DNA from: UBA2160 sp964588665
GTDB lineage: Bacteria > Chloroflexota > Dehalococcoidia > Lucifugimonadales > UBA1123
Length of the DNA stretch: 47,545 nucleotides
NCBI GenBank assembly: GCA_964588665.1
Contig: CAZPQQ010000019.1
Location: forward strand, 1 to 47,545
Direction: 5' to 3'
Part shown: positions 21,915 to 31,270 of the stretch, piece by piece
How the letters are laid out: each line of letters opens with the position of its first letter
How positions within the stretch are numbered: the first letter of the stretch is position 1
Translations under genes and position numbers: made by a program
The notes under the pieces: generated by a model
The model's input: the letters and a program-made list of their open reading frames with translations, nothing else
What the model was told of the DNA's origin: nothing
Databases searched by the model: none

Positions 21915-23426
21915 TCAGTCCAGCGCCCCGGCCAGGCGGAGCATGCTGTCGGAGGACAGCACCGCGTCGGTGGCTTGTTGAACGGCGTCGAGGACCGGCG
22001 CGGGGTAGACTCCGATGAAGATCATCGCCAGGAACAGCACGCCGAGGACCCCGACGGCAAGCCGCGGAGCGTGGATGCGAGACGAGTCCGCCGGCTCCGA
22101 AATGTATATGACCCTGATCACGTTCAGGTAGTAGTACAGTGAGATCAGGCTGGTGAATATTGCCAGTCCCGCCAACCACAGCAACCCCTGCGTCGCCGCG
22201 GCGTTGAACAGGTAGAACTTCGAGACAAATCCGGCGAATATTGGCAGCCCCGCAAGCGAGAACAGCGCGGACGTCAGGACCAGCGCGACGAAAGGTGAGC
22301 GCTGGGCCAATCCTGCCAGGCCGTCGATGTCGTCCTTGCCGGTGGCGTTGTAGACGATCGCGACGGCCCCGAACGCGGCCATGTTGGTGATTCCGTACGC
22401 GACCAAATGGAGCATCAGCGCGTTTGTCGCCACATGAGAAAACTGAAGTTGGAAGACGCCGTTCGGATTGACGGCCGCCAGCGCCGCGACGCCGACCAAC
22501 AGATACCCGACGTGGCCGATGCTGGAGTACGCCAAAAGGCGTTTGATGTTGCGTTGAGTCAGGGCCACGAGGTTGCCGAGCGTCATCGTCAGCGCGGCCA
22601 GGATGATGACGATGAGCTGCCAATCCGCAACAGCCGGCATGAGCGCAGCCGTGAAGAATCTGATGATCAGGGCGAACGCGGCCGCCTTCGATCCGACCGC
22701 CAGATAGGCCGTCACGGGGATTGGCGCGCCCTCGTAAGCGTCCGGCGCCCACATGTGGAATGGGACGGCCGCCACCTTGAATCCTAAGCCGGCGATGATC
22801 AACACGAGCCCGACTATCAAGCCGGGCGAGAGCTCCCCGGAGGCCGCGAGCGCCTGGCTGATCTCGTCGAACCGCGTCGTTCCGGTCAGGCCGTAGACCT
22901 GGCTGATCCCGTACAACATCAGCGCCGACGAGAACGCCCCAAGCAGGATGTACTTGGCGCCCCCTTCGTTCGACTTCGGGTTGTATCGGTCGAACGAGAC
23001 GAGCACGTACAGCCCGAAGCTCAGCAGTTCCAGCGAGATGTACGCCGTCAGCAACTCGCCGGACGCCGCCATCAGCATCATCCCGACGATCGTGAACACG
23101 ATGATGCCGTAGTATTCGCCCGGATGCTCCGAGTTCCGCTTCGCATAGTCCACGGATGTCAAGATAACGACCACGCCCAGCACCAGGAAGAAGCCCTTGA
23201 AAAACAGCGAGTAGGCATCGACATGGATGAGCCCTTGGTAAAGGTCCTCTCGACGGTCCCATTGGTACGCCAACGTGAAGGCCAAGATGCCGATCAGTCC
23301 CAGGGCCGCCAGGTAGGCCAGGAAGTGCTTGCGGTCGGTCTTGAGGAAAAAGTCAGCCGTCAGGATGGCGAACGCCAACCCTGTCACCAGGAATTCGGGA
23401 AGCAGGAGCGCGAAGTTTACGTTCAT
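21915..23426 (-). CDS. nuoN: NADH-quinone oxidoreductase subunit N
   Basis: A 503-residue antiporter-like membrane subunit of complex I with about 14 helices. The conserved Glu of the proton channel is in LTAYISLELLSFGLYVL, and the discontinuous helix region reads VPFHMWAPDAYEGAP with the following AVGSKAAAFALIIR (conserved Lys). The KRLLAYSSIGHVGY segment is typical for the NuoL/M/N family. Its start overlaps the nuoM stop (ATGA, 23423-23426). It is the last gene of the operon, followed by the hairpin terminator. Confidence 0.95.
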   Translation of the reverse strand: MNVNFALLLPEFLVTGLAFAILTADFFLKTDRKHFLAYLAALGLIGILAFTLAYQWDRREDLYQGLIHVDAYSLFFKGFFLVLGVVVILTSVDYAKRNSEHPGEYYGIIVFTIVGMMLMAASGELLTAYISLELLSFGLYVLVSFDRYNPKSNEGGAKYILLGAFSSALMLYGISQVYGLTGTTRFDEISQALAASGELSPGLIVGLVLIIAGLGFKVAAVPFHMWAPDAYEGAPIPVTAYLAVGSKAAAFALIIRFFTAALMPAVADWQLIVIILAALTMTLGNLVALTQRNIKRLLAYSSIGHVGYLLVGVAALAAVNPNGVFQLQFSHVATNALMLHLVAYGITNMAAFGAVAIVYNATGKDDIDGLAGLAQRSPFVALVLTSALFSLAGLPIFAGFVSKFYLFNAAATQGLLWLAGLAIFTSLISLYYYLNVIRVIYISEPADSSRIHAPRLAVGVLGVLFLAMIFIGVYPAPVLDAVQQATDAVLSSDSMLRLAGALD

Positions 23427-24949
23427 CCGACTCCCTCAAAACGGGCCAGAAGTTCCATCACGCCGCTGTTAATGACTCGAATGAACGGGAACGGGAACAA
23501 ACCCACCAATAAGATGAAACCGGCGAGGACGATCGCCGCGATCCGCTCGATTCGCGAAGCATCGGTCTGATCCTTCCACTGCTCGCCGATTGGGCCGAAG
23601 AACACCCGTGCAAGCAAACGTAGGATGTACACGGCCGTGATCCCAGCCCCGATAATGCCGAGTACGCCCAGCACGGGATACGTGTGGAACAGTCCGAGGA
23701 ACACGAGGAGCTCGGCCACGAAACCGCTGAGACCGGGCAATCCTAGGGACGCCAAGCCAGCCAGCGCGAATAGCACCGCCGTGAAACCCATCCGTTTGGC
23801 GAGTCCGTCGAGCACCGTCATGTCTCGGGTGTGCGTCCGATCGTACACGACGCCGACGACGGCAAAGAAGAGGGCGGTCATCAGTCCGTGGGACAGCATC
23901 TGCAGCACCGCTCCGGCAACTCCCAGCGAGTGCAGCGTCGCGAGGCCCATCATCACGTAGCCCATGTGGCTGACGCTGGAGTAGCCGATAACGTACTTGA
24001 GGTCGGTTTGCCCCATGGCCGACCAAGCGCCGTACAGCACGTTGACCGTGCCGAGAGCGATCAGCACCGGCATCCAGTCCTGCGCGCCTTCCGGCATCAA
24101 CAGCATGCCGATGCGGATGATGCCGAATGCGCCCAGTTTCATGAGCACCCCGGCGTGGACCATGCTGACAGCCGTCGGCGCCGCGACGTGGCCGTCAGGA
24201 GACCAGGTGTGGAAAGGCCAGAGACCTGCAAGCACTCCGAAACCGATCATCAGGAACGGAAAGAACACCCGCTGGAAATCGTTGTCGAGCGAGACGTTCT
24301 GAAGCTCCATCAAGTTGAACGTGCCGAGCCCGGCCTCGACGAATATCGCCATTATGGCGATCCACACAAGCACGCTGCCCGCCACCAGGAAGAGCATCAA
24401 CTTCATTGCGCTGTACTCTTTGGTGCGAGAAAAGGTCGGGAACGTGGAGCTCGAGCCCCAAACCCCGATGAGCAGGTACATGGGGAGGACGGCGAGCTCG
24501 TAGAAAAAGAAAAAGAAGAACATGTCGACGGAGACGAAGACGCCGAACACGCCGGACAGCAAGAGTAAGTAGAGGATGAAGAAGTCTTTGTTCCGGTTTG
24601 CGATTTTCCACGAAATGAGGACGCCAGTGAAGAGCACGATGCCGGTGAGCAGCACCATCGGCGCGGCGATCCCGTCCATGCCAAGGTTCAGCGTGATGGC
24701 TTTGTCGCCGTGGGACCACGGACCGGGGATCTGAATCCAGTCCCAAGCCCGCTGGAACTGGAACCCGCCCTCCTCGAAATCGTAGGCGGCGAACACGTAA
24801 AACGACAACAGGAGGTTCGCGGTGGCGGCGCCGGTCGCGGCCCAGCGAATTGCCTGCGCCATGCGGCTCGGAACGAGCATGATGACCGCCGCTCCCGCCA
24901 GTGGGATGGCAATCAGCAGGAACAGCGCGTATGAGTCGAATGTTTCCAT
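23423..24949 (-). CDS. nuoM: NADH-quinone oxidoreductase subunit M
   Basis: A 508-residue antiporter-like subunit of complex I. FFFFFFYELAVLPMYLLIG carries the conserved channel Glu; WPFHTWSPDGHVAAPTAVSM with VLMKLGAFGIIRI includes the conserved Lys; and LKYVIGYSSVSHMGYV is the second half-channel signature. It lies between nuoL (61-base gap) and nuoN (4-base overlap) and contributes one proton-pumping channel. Confidence 0.95.
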   Translation of the reverse strand: METFDSYALFLLIAIPLAGAAVIMLVPSRMAQAIRWAATGAATANLLLSFYVFAAYDFEEGGFQFQRAWDWIQIPGPWSHGDKAITLNLGMDGIAAPMVLLTGIVLFTGVLISWKIANRNKDFFILYLLLLSGVFGVFVSVDMFFFFFFYELAVLPMYLLIGVWGSSSTFPTFSRTKEYSAMKLMLFLVAGSVLVWIAIMAIFVEAGLGTFNLMELQNVSLDNDFQRVFFPFLMIGFGVLAGLWPFHTWSPDGHVAAPTAVSMVHAGVLMKLGAFGIIRIGMLLMPEGAQDWMPVLIALGTVNVLYGAWSAMGQTDLKYVIGYSSVSHMGYVMMGLATLHSLGVAGAVLQMLSHGLMTALFFAVVGVVYDRTHTRDMTVLDGLAKRMGFTAVLFALAGLASLGLPGLSGFVAELLVFLGLFHTYPVLGVLGIIGAGITAVYILRLLARVFFGPIGEQWKDQTDASRIERIAAIVLAGFILLVGLFPFPFIRVINSGVMELLARFEGVG

Positions 24950-25010
24950 ATGTTGTCGTGCCTGTCTGACCTCTTCCGTCCCGATCGCGAATAGCGGGAC
25001 GGAATCGAAG

Positions 25011-26897
25011 TCAGGTTCGCACTACCCACCAGATGACAGCCAGGCCCACGAATCCCAGGGCCATGGCCATGCCGTAGTTGTAAAATCGTCCGGTTTGAAC
25101 CAGCCGCACCACTCTCGCGGAGCTCCAGACCGACAGCGCGGAACCGTCGACGGCTGTGTCGTTGATCACCGATCGATCGAAGACGGACACTGCTTTGCTG
25201 AAGGTCAAGACCACCTTGTCGATGGTCCACTGGATAGCGTCGTCGAGGTAGTACTTGTTCACCAGCAGTCGATGGATGAACGCGAATCGGAGCGCCAGGC
25301 GTTCATGTGAGATGGCGCCGCGAACGTATGCGCTCCAACCGAGCCACACGCCGAAAGTCGCCAGCGCCAGCGACGCGACCGTAAGCCAGATTCGGAGCTC
25401 GAACTCGCCGTTGCCCTCCAGGTATCCGCCGAAGCCGTCGTAGTCGCTGCCGTAGCCGAACGCCAGGAATCCGACGGTCGCGGCGCAGAACGCCAGCAGC
25501 ATCAGCGGCACGATCATGACCAACGGCGATTCGCGGACGGCGTCGTTCTCGGCCTTCTGCTTGCCGAAGAATACGGCGAACACCACGCGAGCCATATACA
25601 GCGCGCTCAAGACGACCCCGGCTAAAGCCAAGGCGATGAACACCGGGTTTCGATGGTCGAGGACGTGCAGCAACACTTCGTCTTTGCTGAAGAATCCGGC
25701 CAGGGGTGCGATGCCCGCCAGCGACGCCGCGCCGATTACGAATGTCCACGCGGTCACCGGAAGTTTGTGCCTCAGTCCGCCCATCTTCCACATATTCGTT
25801 TCATCGTCCATGGAGTGCATGACGCTGCCGGCGCCGAGGAACAGCAACGCCTTGGAGACGCCATGGGCGACAAGATGGAATATCGCGGCGCCCAACGCTC
25901 CCGCTCCGAGAGCCAGCATCATGAGCCCCAGATGACTGATCGTCGAGTAGGCCAGCACCCGCTTGATATCGGTCATCACCAGGGCCATCGACCCGGCGAA
26001 GAGGAAAGTGAACAGCCCAACAGCCGCAACGAATGTCAGGACGTTCGGCGTCATCTCGAACAGCGGAAGCAGCCTGGCGACCAGATACACGCCCGCCGCG
26101 ACCATCGTCGCGGCGTGAATGAGCGCGCTGACGGGCGTCGGGCCCTCCATGGCGTCCGGCAGCCACACGTGGAACGGGAACTGTGCTGACTTCCCCATCG
26201 CCCCGAGAAAGATCAGGAACATGGCGATGTTCAACGTCGTGTTTTCGATGCCGCCTTGTTCGGCGATGTGGATGATCCCGCCGACGTCGAACGTGCCCGT
26301 CGCTTTGAAAAGCATGATGATGCCGATCAACAACGCGACGTCGCCAATCCGCGTCGTGATGAACGCCTTCTTTGCTGCTTCCGCGGCAGAGCGGCGCTCG
26401 TACCAGAAGCCGATCAAGAGGTAAGACCCAAGACCCACGAGCTCCCAGGCGATGTACAAGAACAGCAGGTTGTCCGCAAGCACGAGCGTTAGCATGGCCG
26501 CGGCGAAAAGTGAATGAAACGCGTAATAGCGGCCGATGCCGGGATCGAGGCGCCCGGCGTGCTTCATGTATCCCAGCGAGTACACCTGAACGAGCAGTGC
26601 AACGAACGTCACCAGGCCGAGCATGGTGACGGAGAGCTTGTCCACGACGACGCCCCAACTCAGAGTTGTGTCGCCCACGGTGAGCCAGGTTATCTCGAAT
26701 TGCCCGCGTCCGTCCGTGAGCAGGTCGCCGAGCACGAACCAGAAGAGCACGAAGCCGCCGAGGATGGCCAGCAGCGAGAGGAACGCGCCCTGGCCTGGCA
26801 GGTAACGCCTGAACGGGAAGATAAGAAAAAAGGCCGACGCGCAAAGGGCTGGGATAACCCAGGCCCAATCTGTCCCTATCGAGTCGGCTAATGGCAT
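25011..26897 (-). CDS. nuoL: NADH-quinone oxidoreductase subunit L
   Basis: A 628-residue distal antiporter-like subunit of complex I. Channel residues are visible in LLFLYIAWELVGLGSYLLIG (Glu), FPFHVWLPDAMEGPTPVSALIHAATMVAAGVYL, and KRVLAYSTISHLGLMMLALG. The C-terminal segment after about residue 500 corresponds to the long lateral helix and final anchor (VDKVVLTF... IDKVVLTFSKAVSVFDRSVI, then a last hydrophobic stretch). It starts 19 bases after the nuoK stop. Confidence 0.95.
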   Translation of the reverse strand: MPLADSIGTDWAWVIPALCASAFFLIFPFRRYLPGQGAFLSLLAILGGFVLFWFVLGDLLTDGRGQFEITWLTVGDTTLSWGVVVDKLSVTMLGLVTFVALLVQVYSLGYMKHAGRLDPGIGRYYAFHSLFAAAMLTLVLADNLLFLYIAWELVGLGSYLLIGFWYERRSAAEAAKKAFITTRIGDVALLIGIIMLFKATGTFDVGGIIHIAEQGGIENTTLNIAMFLIFLGAMGKSAQFPFHVWLPDAMEGPTPVSALIHAATMVAAGVYLVARLLPLFEMTPNVLTFVAAVGLFTFLFAGSMALVMTDIKRVLAYSTISHLGLMMLALGAGALGAAIFHLVAHGVSKALLFLGAGSVMHSMDDETNMWKMGGLRHKLPVTAWTFVIGAASLAGIAPLAGFFSKDEVLLHVLDHRNPVFIALALAGVVLSALYMARVVFAVFFGKQKAENDAVRESPLVMIVPLMLLAFCAATVGFLAFGYGSDYDGFGGYLEGNGEFELRIWLTVASLALATFGVWLGWSAYVRGAISHERLALRFAFIHRLLVNKYYLDDAIQWTIDKVVLTFSKAVSVFDRSVINDTAVDGSALSVWSSARVVRLVQTGRFYNYGMAMALGFVGLAVIWWVVRT

Positions 26898-26916
26898 CAG
26901 AGGTTGTGTTCTGCCC

Positions 26917-27234
26917 TCACCACTTCATCAGGTCGATTTCGTCGATGTTCACCGAGGACCGGTTTCGGTACAGTCGCAAGATAATGGCCATCGCGAGAGC
27001 GAGTTCCGCCGCCGCGATCGTGATGACGAAGATTACCAGCACCTGACCCGTTACGCGCTGGGTTTCGTCGAACCGGGAGAAAGCCGCGTAACCGATCAGG
27101 TTGATGTTCACCGCGTTCAACATCAACTCGATCGACATCAAGATCATGACAGCGCTGCGTCGGGCGAGCACGCCGTACGTGCCGATGGCGAACAGTCCCG
27201 CGCTGAGAACCTGAAGGTGAGCCAGTTCTATCAA
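26917..27234 (-). CDS. nuoK: NADH-quinone oxidoreductase subunit K
   Basis: A 105-residue, three-helix subunit of complex I. The two essential membrane Glu residues appear in MSIELMLNAVNIN and ITIAAAELALAMAII. The TTG start at 27234 is chosen because GGAGG lies at 27241-27245 and because it gives the normal length; the open frame extends far upstream but without homology. TTGA overlaps the nuoJ stop. Confidence 0.92.
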   Translation of the reverse strand: MIELAHLQVLSAGLFAIGTYGVLARRSAVMILMSIELMLNAVNINLIGYAAFSRFDETQRVTGQVLVIFVITIAAAELALAMAIILRLYRNRSSVNIDEIDLMKW

Positions 27235-27728
27235 TCTCGCCCTCCTTGAACTCGAACCAGGACCACCGCGCCAATCAACGCAACCAGCAAGACCAGGGAT
27301 GCGACCTCGAACGGGATCGCCCAACTGGTGAAAAGAGTCTCTCCGAGCGCGTCGAAACTCACGCTCTGGCGTGCTCCCACCTGGACGACCGTCGTGGTGA
27401 TCGCAGCCGCGAGCACGCCGAAGACCGCGATGGCGACCACGGCCGCGACGGGCCATTGACGGTGATCCGTGAGCGTTGCGAAGTCCTCGATGCGGGTTAG
27501 CATCAGCGCAAACAGGATGACGATGACAACCGCGCCGCCGTAGATCAGTATCTGCACCAGAGCCAGGAACTCGGCGTATGCCAAAAGGAAGACGCCCGCG
27601 ACGCCCAGCATGCAAGCCAAGAGCGAGAATGCCGCGTACACGATGTTGCGAGTCATGACGACGCCCAATGCCCCGCCCAGCGTGACGGAACCGGCGATGT
27701 AGAAAAGAATGAGCGACGAAGAGATCAT
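27231..27728 (-). CDS. nuoJ: NADH-quinone oxidoreductase subunit J
   Basis: A 165-residue subunit of complex I with five helices. LALVQILIYGGAVVIVILFALML is the conserved third helix with the Tyr and the pi-bulge that gates proton transfer. It overlaps nuoI by one base (TGATG) and nuoK by four (TTGA), so the three are tightly coupled. Confidence 0.93.
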   Translation of the reverse strand: MISSSLILFYIAGSVTLGGALGVVMTRNIVYAAFSLLACMLGVAGVFLLAYAEFLALVQILIYGGAVVIVILFALMLTRIEDFATLTDHRQWPVAAVVAIAVFGVLAAAITTTVVQVGARQSVSFDALGETLFTSWAIPFEVASLVLLVALIGAVVLVRVQGGRD

Positions 27729-28363
27729 CAGGCCTGGTCCCCAGGCACGGATTCAGGATCGGCTCCGGATTGCCCCGGCGTTGGCGGCGTGGATTGGGCG
27801 CCTGTAGTGGAGTCGGCCTGGGGGCGTTTGCTCGTGCGTTGACGAGTTGGTTTGGCCCCTTCGTCCTTCTTCACCGGGACGCCGCTGTTCTTCTCGGGCT
27901 GTTTGGGCGACCAGCCGATCTCCGACTGGTAGCTCTTGCCCATGTCGAGAAGCTGGCTAAGCGCGACTCGGTTGTCATCGCGTTGGTACTTGCTCAGTTC
28001 ATGGACGTGGCTCATCTCGATGGCGTCGAAATTGCAGACGTCCACGCAGATGGCGCACAGAATACACCGGCCAAGGTTGATCTCGAACGTGTCGATGATC
28101 TTCCGTCGCCGGCTTTTCTCTTCGGTGAAAAGAGGGTTGTCCTTCATATCGGCGGTCATGCACTGGGTTGGGCAGGCGCGGACGCAGACCATGCAACCGG
28201 TGCAGAACGGTTCGTCGATCTCGCCGTCCCACATCAGCGCGGGGAAACCCTTGTACCGCAAAGCGATCGGCAATCGCTTCTTTGGCTCCGGGTACTGTGC
28301 TGTCACGGGCTTGCGGAGCGCTGTCTTCAGCGTTACCGCCAACCCTTCGAGAAATCCGACCAT
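27728..28363 (-). CDS. nuoI: NADH-quinone oxidoreductase subunit I with long C-terminal tail
   Basis: A ferredoxin-like subunit (211 residues) carrying two 4Fe-4S clusters, seen as CTGCMVCVRACP and CILCAICVDVCN, which pass electrons to the NuoB cluster. The conserved core ends near the SYQSEIGWSPK segment. About 60 further residues (rich in P, T, Q, S, K, G) form a low-complexity tail that ordinary NuoI lacks. ATG 28363 is preferred; a TTG at 28378 would add five residues (MKRTN) and is possible. Confidence 0.9.
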   Translation of the reverse strand: MVGFLEGLAVTLKTALRKPVTAQYPEPKKRLPIALRYKGFPALMWDGEIDEPFCTGCMVCVRACPTQCMTADMKDNPLFTEEKSRRRKIIDTFEINLGRCILCAICVDVCNFDAIEMSHVHELSKYQRDDNRVALSQLLDMGKSYQSEIGWSPKQPEKNSGVPVKKDEGAKPTRQRTSKRPQADSTTGAQSTPPTPGQSGADPESVPGDQA

Positions 28364-28460
28364 GTTCGTTCTTTTCAAGCCGAGCGCGTCGGTTGTTTTG
28401 ACTCGTTGCGCTGCGAATAGACGCGGACCGCGGTCGCGTCGTACGGGACGACCGGAGGCG

Positions 28461-29603
28461 TTAACCCCGCGGTTGATCCGCGGTCGACTTCGACCCAGTT
28501 GCGCGGATTTCGCGCACCGTAACGGTATGGCGCTCCATGCGGGTTCCGGGATTCTTGACGATCGGGTAGAAAGTCCCGCCCAATAATAGCAGAGACATGA
28601 CCGTCAGTGACCAGAGGGGCCAGCCGTAAAACAGCACGATTGCCGTGATGACGATATTGACGAAAGAGAGAGGCACCAGCAGCTTCCATCCAAACGACAT
28701 TAGCTGGTCGATCCGAAGCCTGGGGTAGGTGGCTCTGATCCAGAATATAACCCAAATGACGACGGCGGTCTTGCTCATGAACCATGCCATCGACAGAGCG
28801 GAGTTGGCTGCGCCGTCCAACGGCATCGCCGGCCATCTCCATCCGCCGAAGAACAACAGCACCGTCAACGCCGCCATCGTGAACGTGTTCATGTACTCCG
28901 CCAAGAAAAAAACCGCCCAGTGCGCGCCGCTGTACTCGACGAAAGGACCGCCCACGACCTCCGATTCGGCGTGGTGGATGTCAAACGGCGTCCGGCCGAT
29001 CTCGGCGAGGGCCGCGGTGATGAAAATGAACAGGCCCAACGGCTGGATCAGGGCGTTTCCGAAGTTGTTCTGGCCGTCAACGATCGTGATCAAGTCCAAC
29101 GACTGTACGAGCATCGCCACCGCTAGGATGGCCATGATGAACGGGATTTCGTAGCTGATAAGCTGCCCCGCGGCGCGGATGCCGCCCAGCATGGCGTACT
29201 TGTTGGCCGAACCCCAGCCCGCCATGAGAAGCCCCATCACGGACAAGACGGATATCGCCGAGATGTAGAAGAGTCCCAGGTCAAGGTTCCGAAGCACCAA
29301 ATCTCGTGCCATCGGAATGGTCACCCAGATCATTATCGCTGGCAGGAACACCGCCACGGGCGCTATCCAGTACACGGGTCGGTCGGCCCACGATGGCAGG
29401 ATGTCCTCTTTGGTCATGAGCTTGATCGCGTCGGCGAACGGTTGGAGCACGCCGAAGAACCCGACGCGCATTGGTCCCAGACGCTGCTGGAACCGGGCGA
29501 GAATCTTGCGCTCGGCGTAGGTAAGTACAAGGACCATGACCGATAGGAAGCCAAACAGACCGGCCGCGCCAAGCGAGTAGTAGAGAGCTTCGGTGAGTGT
29601 CAC
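28461..29603 (-). CDS. nuoH: NADH-quinone oxidoreductase subunit H
   Basis: A 380-residue membrane subunit that forms the quinone chamber with NuoB and NuoD. Conserved stretches include YAERKILARFQQRLGPMRVG, ADAIKLMTKEDILP, GWGSANKYAMLGGIRAAGQLISYEIP and AEIGRTPFDIHHAESEVVGG with the acidic loop residues. The GTG start at 29603 overlaps the nuoD stop (GTGA). The C-terminus beyond about residue 345 is longer and more polar than usual. Confidence 0.95.
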   Translation of the reverse strand: MTLTEALYYSLGAAGLFGFLSVMVLVLTYAERKILARFQQRLGPMRVGFFGVLQPFADAIKLMTKEDILPSWADRPVYWIAPVAVFLPAIMIWVTIPMARDLVLRNLDLGLFYISAISVLSVMGLLMAGWGSANKYAMLGGIRAAGQLISYEIPFIMAILAVAMLVQSLDLITIVDGQNNFGNALIQPLGLFIFITAALAEIGRTPFDIHHAESEVVGGPFVEYSGAHWAVFFLAEYMNTFTMAALTVLLFFGGWRWPAMPLDGAANSALSMAWFMSKTAVVIWVIFWIRATYPRLRIDQLMSFGWKLLVPLSFVNIVITAIVLFYGWPLWSLTVMSLLLLGGTFYPIVKNPGTRMERHTVTVREIRATGSKSTADQPRG

Positions 29604-30724
29604 CGGTCCACCTCCCCTAGCACGATGTCGGTCGACCCGAGGACAACCACGGCGTCCGCGATGAAGGCGTCTCTAAGCATCGGCAAGAGCGCCTGCAGGT
29701 TGGCGAAAGACGGGGCGCGAACCTTCACGCGATACGGCTTGTCCGACCCGTCGCTGACCAGGAATACTGCCAGGTCTCCCCGTGGAGATTCGGTTCGTGC
29801 GTAGACCTCGCCTTTCGGAGGTCTGGCGATGCGTCGCGTCTTTGCTTGGATCTCCCCGGATTCCATCTGGGCGACGGCCTGGTCGATGATTCGAAGCGAC
29901 TGGCGCATCTCTTCGACGCGAACATAGTAGCGGTCCCAGCAGTCGCCGAATTTCCCGATTGGGATGCCGAAGTCGAAACGGTCGTAGATCGAATACGGTT
30001 CCGAGATGCGTACGTCTTCGAGCACGCCGCTGGCGCGCAACGCAGGGCCGGTTACTCCCAGTGCGATCGCCTCGTCGGCTTCCAGTACGCCGATTCCTTT
30101 AGTTCTCGCGAGAAACATCTCGTTTTGGGACAGCAGCTCGTCGCACTCTTCGATTGCCTGTTTGAGCTGCGAGGTCAACACGGTCAACCGGCTGCCGAAG
30201 TCGTCTGGCAGGTCCGCGTTGACTCCGCCCACGCGGAAGTAGTTGTGCATCATGCGCGCGCCGGTCACGGACTCGAACAGGGACTGGATGTTCTCTCGTT
30301 CGCGGAAGCCGTACAGCACCGGGGTCATGGCGCCGGCATCCAGGCCGAAGACGCCGTAGAACAGCATGTGGTTGGCGATGCGGTTGAGCTCGCACAGTAT
30401 GACGCGGATGTACTCGGCCCGTTCCGGGACCTCCACGTCCATGAGCTTTTCGACTGCCACGCAGAACGCCAACTCGCTGTTGAAGTTGGAGATGTAATCC
30501 AGTCGGTCGAATAAGGTGATGACTTGACTGTATTGCTCGTCCTCGCACAGCTTCTCGGCGCCCCGATGAAGGTAGCCGATGTGCGGCTCGGCGCGGACGA
30601 TGCGTTCGCCGTCGACCCAGATAACCAGGCGAAACACCCCGTGAGTGCTGGGGTGCTGAGGGCCCATGTTGATCAGAAGATCAACGGTATTGGCCTGGTC
30701 TGTGGGTTGTTCTTGAATTTGCAT
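29600..30724 (-). CDS. nuoD: NADH-quinone oxidoreductase subunit D
   Basis: A 374-residue 49-kDa-type subunit (hydrogenase-like fold) lining the quinone site. The signature NMGPQHPSTHGVFRL contains the quinone-site His, and the C-terminus ends in IVLGEVDR as expected. No Shine-Dalgarno is visible before the ATG. Instead the 15 bases just upstream form a GGTTA/TAACC stem on the minus strand. It is cut off from nuoC by 609 bases that hold a HicB gene and repeats, so its translation signals may be secondary replacements. Confidence 0.95.
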   Translation of the reverse strand: MQIQEQPTDQANTVDLLINMGPQHPSTHGVFRLVIWVDGERIVRAEPHIGYLHRGAEKLCEDEQYSQVITLFDRLDYISNFNSELAFCVAVEKLMDVEVPERAEYIRVILCELNRIANHMLFYGVFGLDAGAMTPVLYGFRERENIQSLFESVTGARMMHNYFRVGGVNADLPDDFGSRLTVLTSQLKQAIEECDELLSQNEMFLARTKGIGVLEADEAIALGVTGPALRASGVLEDVRISEPYSIYDRFDFGIPIGKFGDCWDRYYVRVEEMRQSLRIIDQAVAQMESGEIQAKTRRIARPPKGEVYARTESPRGDLAVFLVSDGSDKPYRVKVRAPSFANLQALLPMLRDAFIADAVVVLGSTDIVLGEVDR

Positions 30725-30789
30725 GGTTAGCTGATAACCCGCGGGTCGGACGCCTGAGCCCTAGTCAAAATGCGGGTGATCCTTAGCGG

Positions 30790-30815
30790 CCCTTCGACAG
30801 GCTCAGGGCGAACGG
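30790..30815. repeat. Dispersed repeat, CCCTTCGACAGGCTCAGGGC half copy
   Basis: CCCTTCGACAGGCTCAGGGC, continuing GAACGG, lies in the insertion between nuoD and the HicB gene. It belongs to the family described at 6409-6496. Confidence 0.85.
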
Positions 30816-30892
30816 AGAGTTGTGTTCGCTTCGTCCGTGCTGAGTGTCTGCTGCATTCGTGCTGGAGTCTAATTCGTCGTTTTGGTTATTAC

Positions 30893-30949
30893 TCCGTTCG
30901 TGGTGAGTGTCTTTGTCATTCCGTTCGTGGTGAGCCTGTCGAACCACAG
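30893..30949. repeat. Dispersed repeat, CCGTTCGTGGTGAGCCTGTC half copies
   Basis: Two CCGTTCGTGGTGAG starts occur in tandem (30893 and 30921); the second continues to CCTGTCGAACCAC. They are the inverted counterpart of the copy at 30790-30815, so the whole segment 30790-30949 can fold as a long hairpin. The segment from 30725 to 30956 holds no gene. Confidence 0.85.
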
Positions 30950-30956
30950 GCTCCAA

Positions 30957-31007
30957 TCACACAATCGTTCGATATTGGCGAAGAACCTCCGATGCCCCCA
31001 AACTCAC
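30957..31007 (-). pseudogene. Probable hicA relic (toxin start cut off after 16 codons)
   Basis: GTG at 31007 overlaps the HicB stop and opens a frame reading MSLGASEVLRQYRTIV before TGA. The SxSEVLR pattern is like the first residues of HicA mRNA interferases, which are usually encoded next to HicB. The rest of the toxin, including the catalytic His, is missing and dispersed repeats occupy its place. The match is short, so the call is tentative. Confidence 0.4.
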
Positions 31008-31270
31008 GCCACAACAGCCTTGAGTTCATCCGTAAATCTCTCGCGGATGCGCCAGACATCCCCTTCCTTAACAAATCCGGATTCGACGAGAACGTCTGGC
31101 AGGCTCCCAAGCTCAGCGCAGCCTTCGATGAATGCTTCTACAGTTTCTTTGAGGGACTGTTTAGCTTCATCCGGGTTGTCGCCAAAACTCGATACATCAA
31201 GATCAGGGCAGAGTCCGACCCATTGATCGTCTTCCTGGAAGACCTCCGCTCGATATACCAGTCGCAACAT
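31004..31270 (-). CDS. HicB-family (type II antitoxin-like) protein
   Basis: An 88-residue protein with the HicB RNase-H-like partial fold: YRAEVFQEDDQWVGLCPDLD, then SSFGDNPDEAKQSLKETVEAFIEGC and LPDVLVESGF. No DNA-binding domain is visible. HicB proteins block the HicA mRNA interferase. No intact HicA is adjacent, only the 16-codon relic downstream. ATG 31270 follows GAGGTG at good spacing; the frame is open to 31315. It is inserted between nuoC and nuoD in the same orientation, so it would be made from the nuo transcript. Confidence 0.8.
   Translation of the reverse strand: MLRLVYRAEVFQEDDQWVGLCPDLDVSSFGDNPDEAKQSLKETVEAFIEGCAELGSLPDVLVESGFVKEGDVWRIRERFTDELKAVVA

Noticed and set aside
22407..26891. 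Long open frames on the plus strand opposite nuoL, nuoM and nuoN.
   Set aside because: They are Arg/His/Glu-rich antisense shadows of high-GC membrane-protein genes, without ribosome sites or homology.
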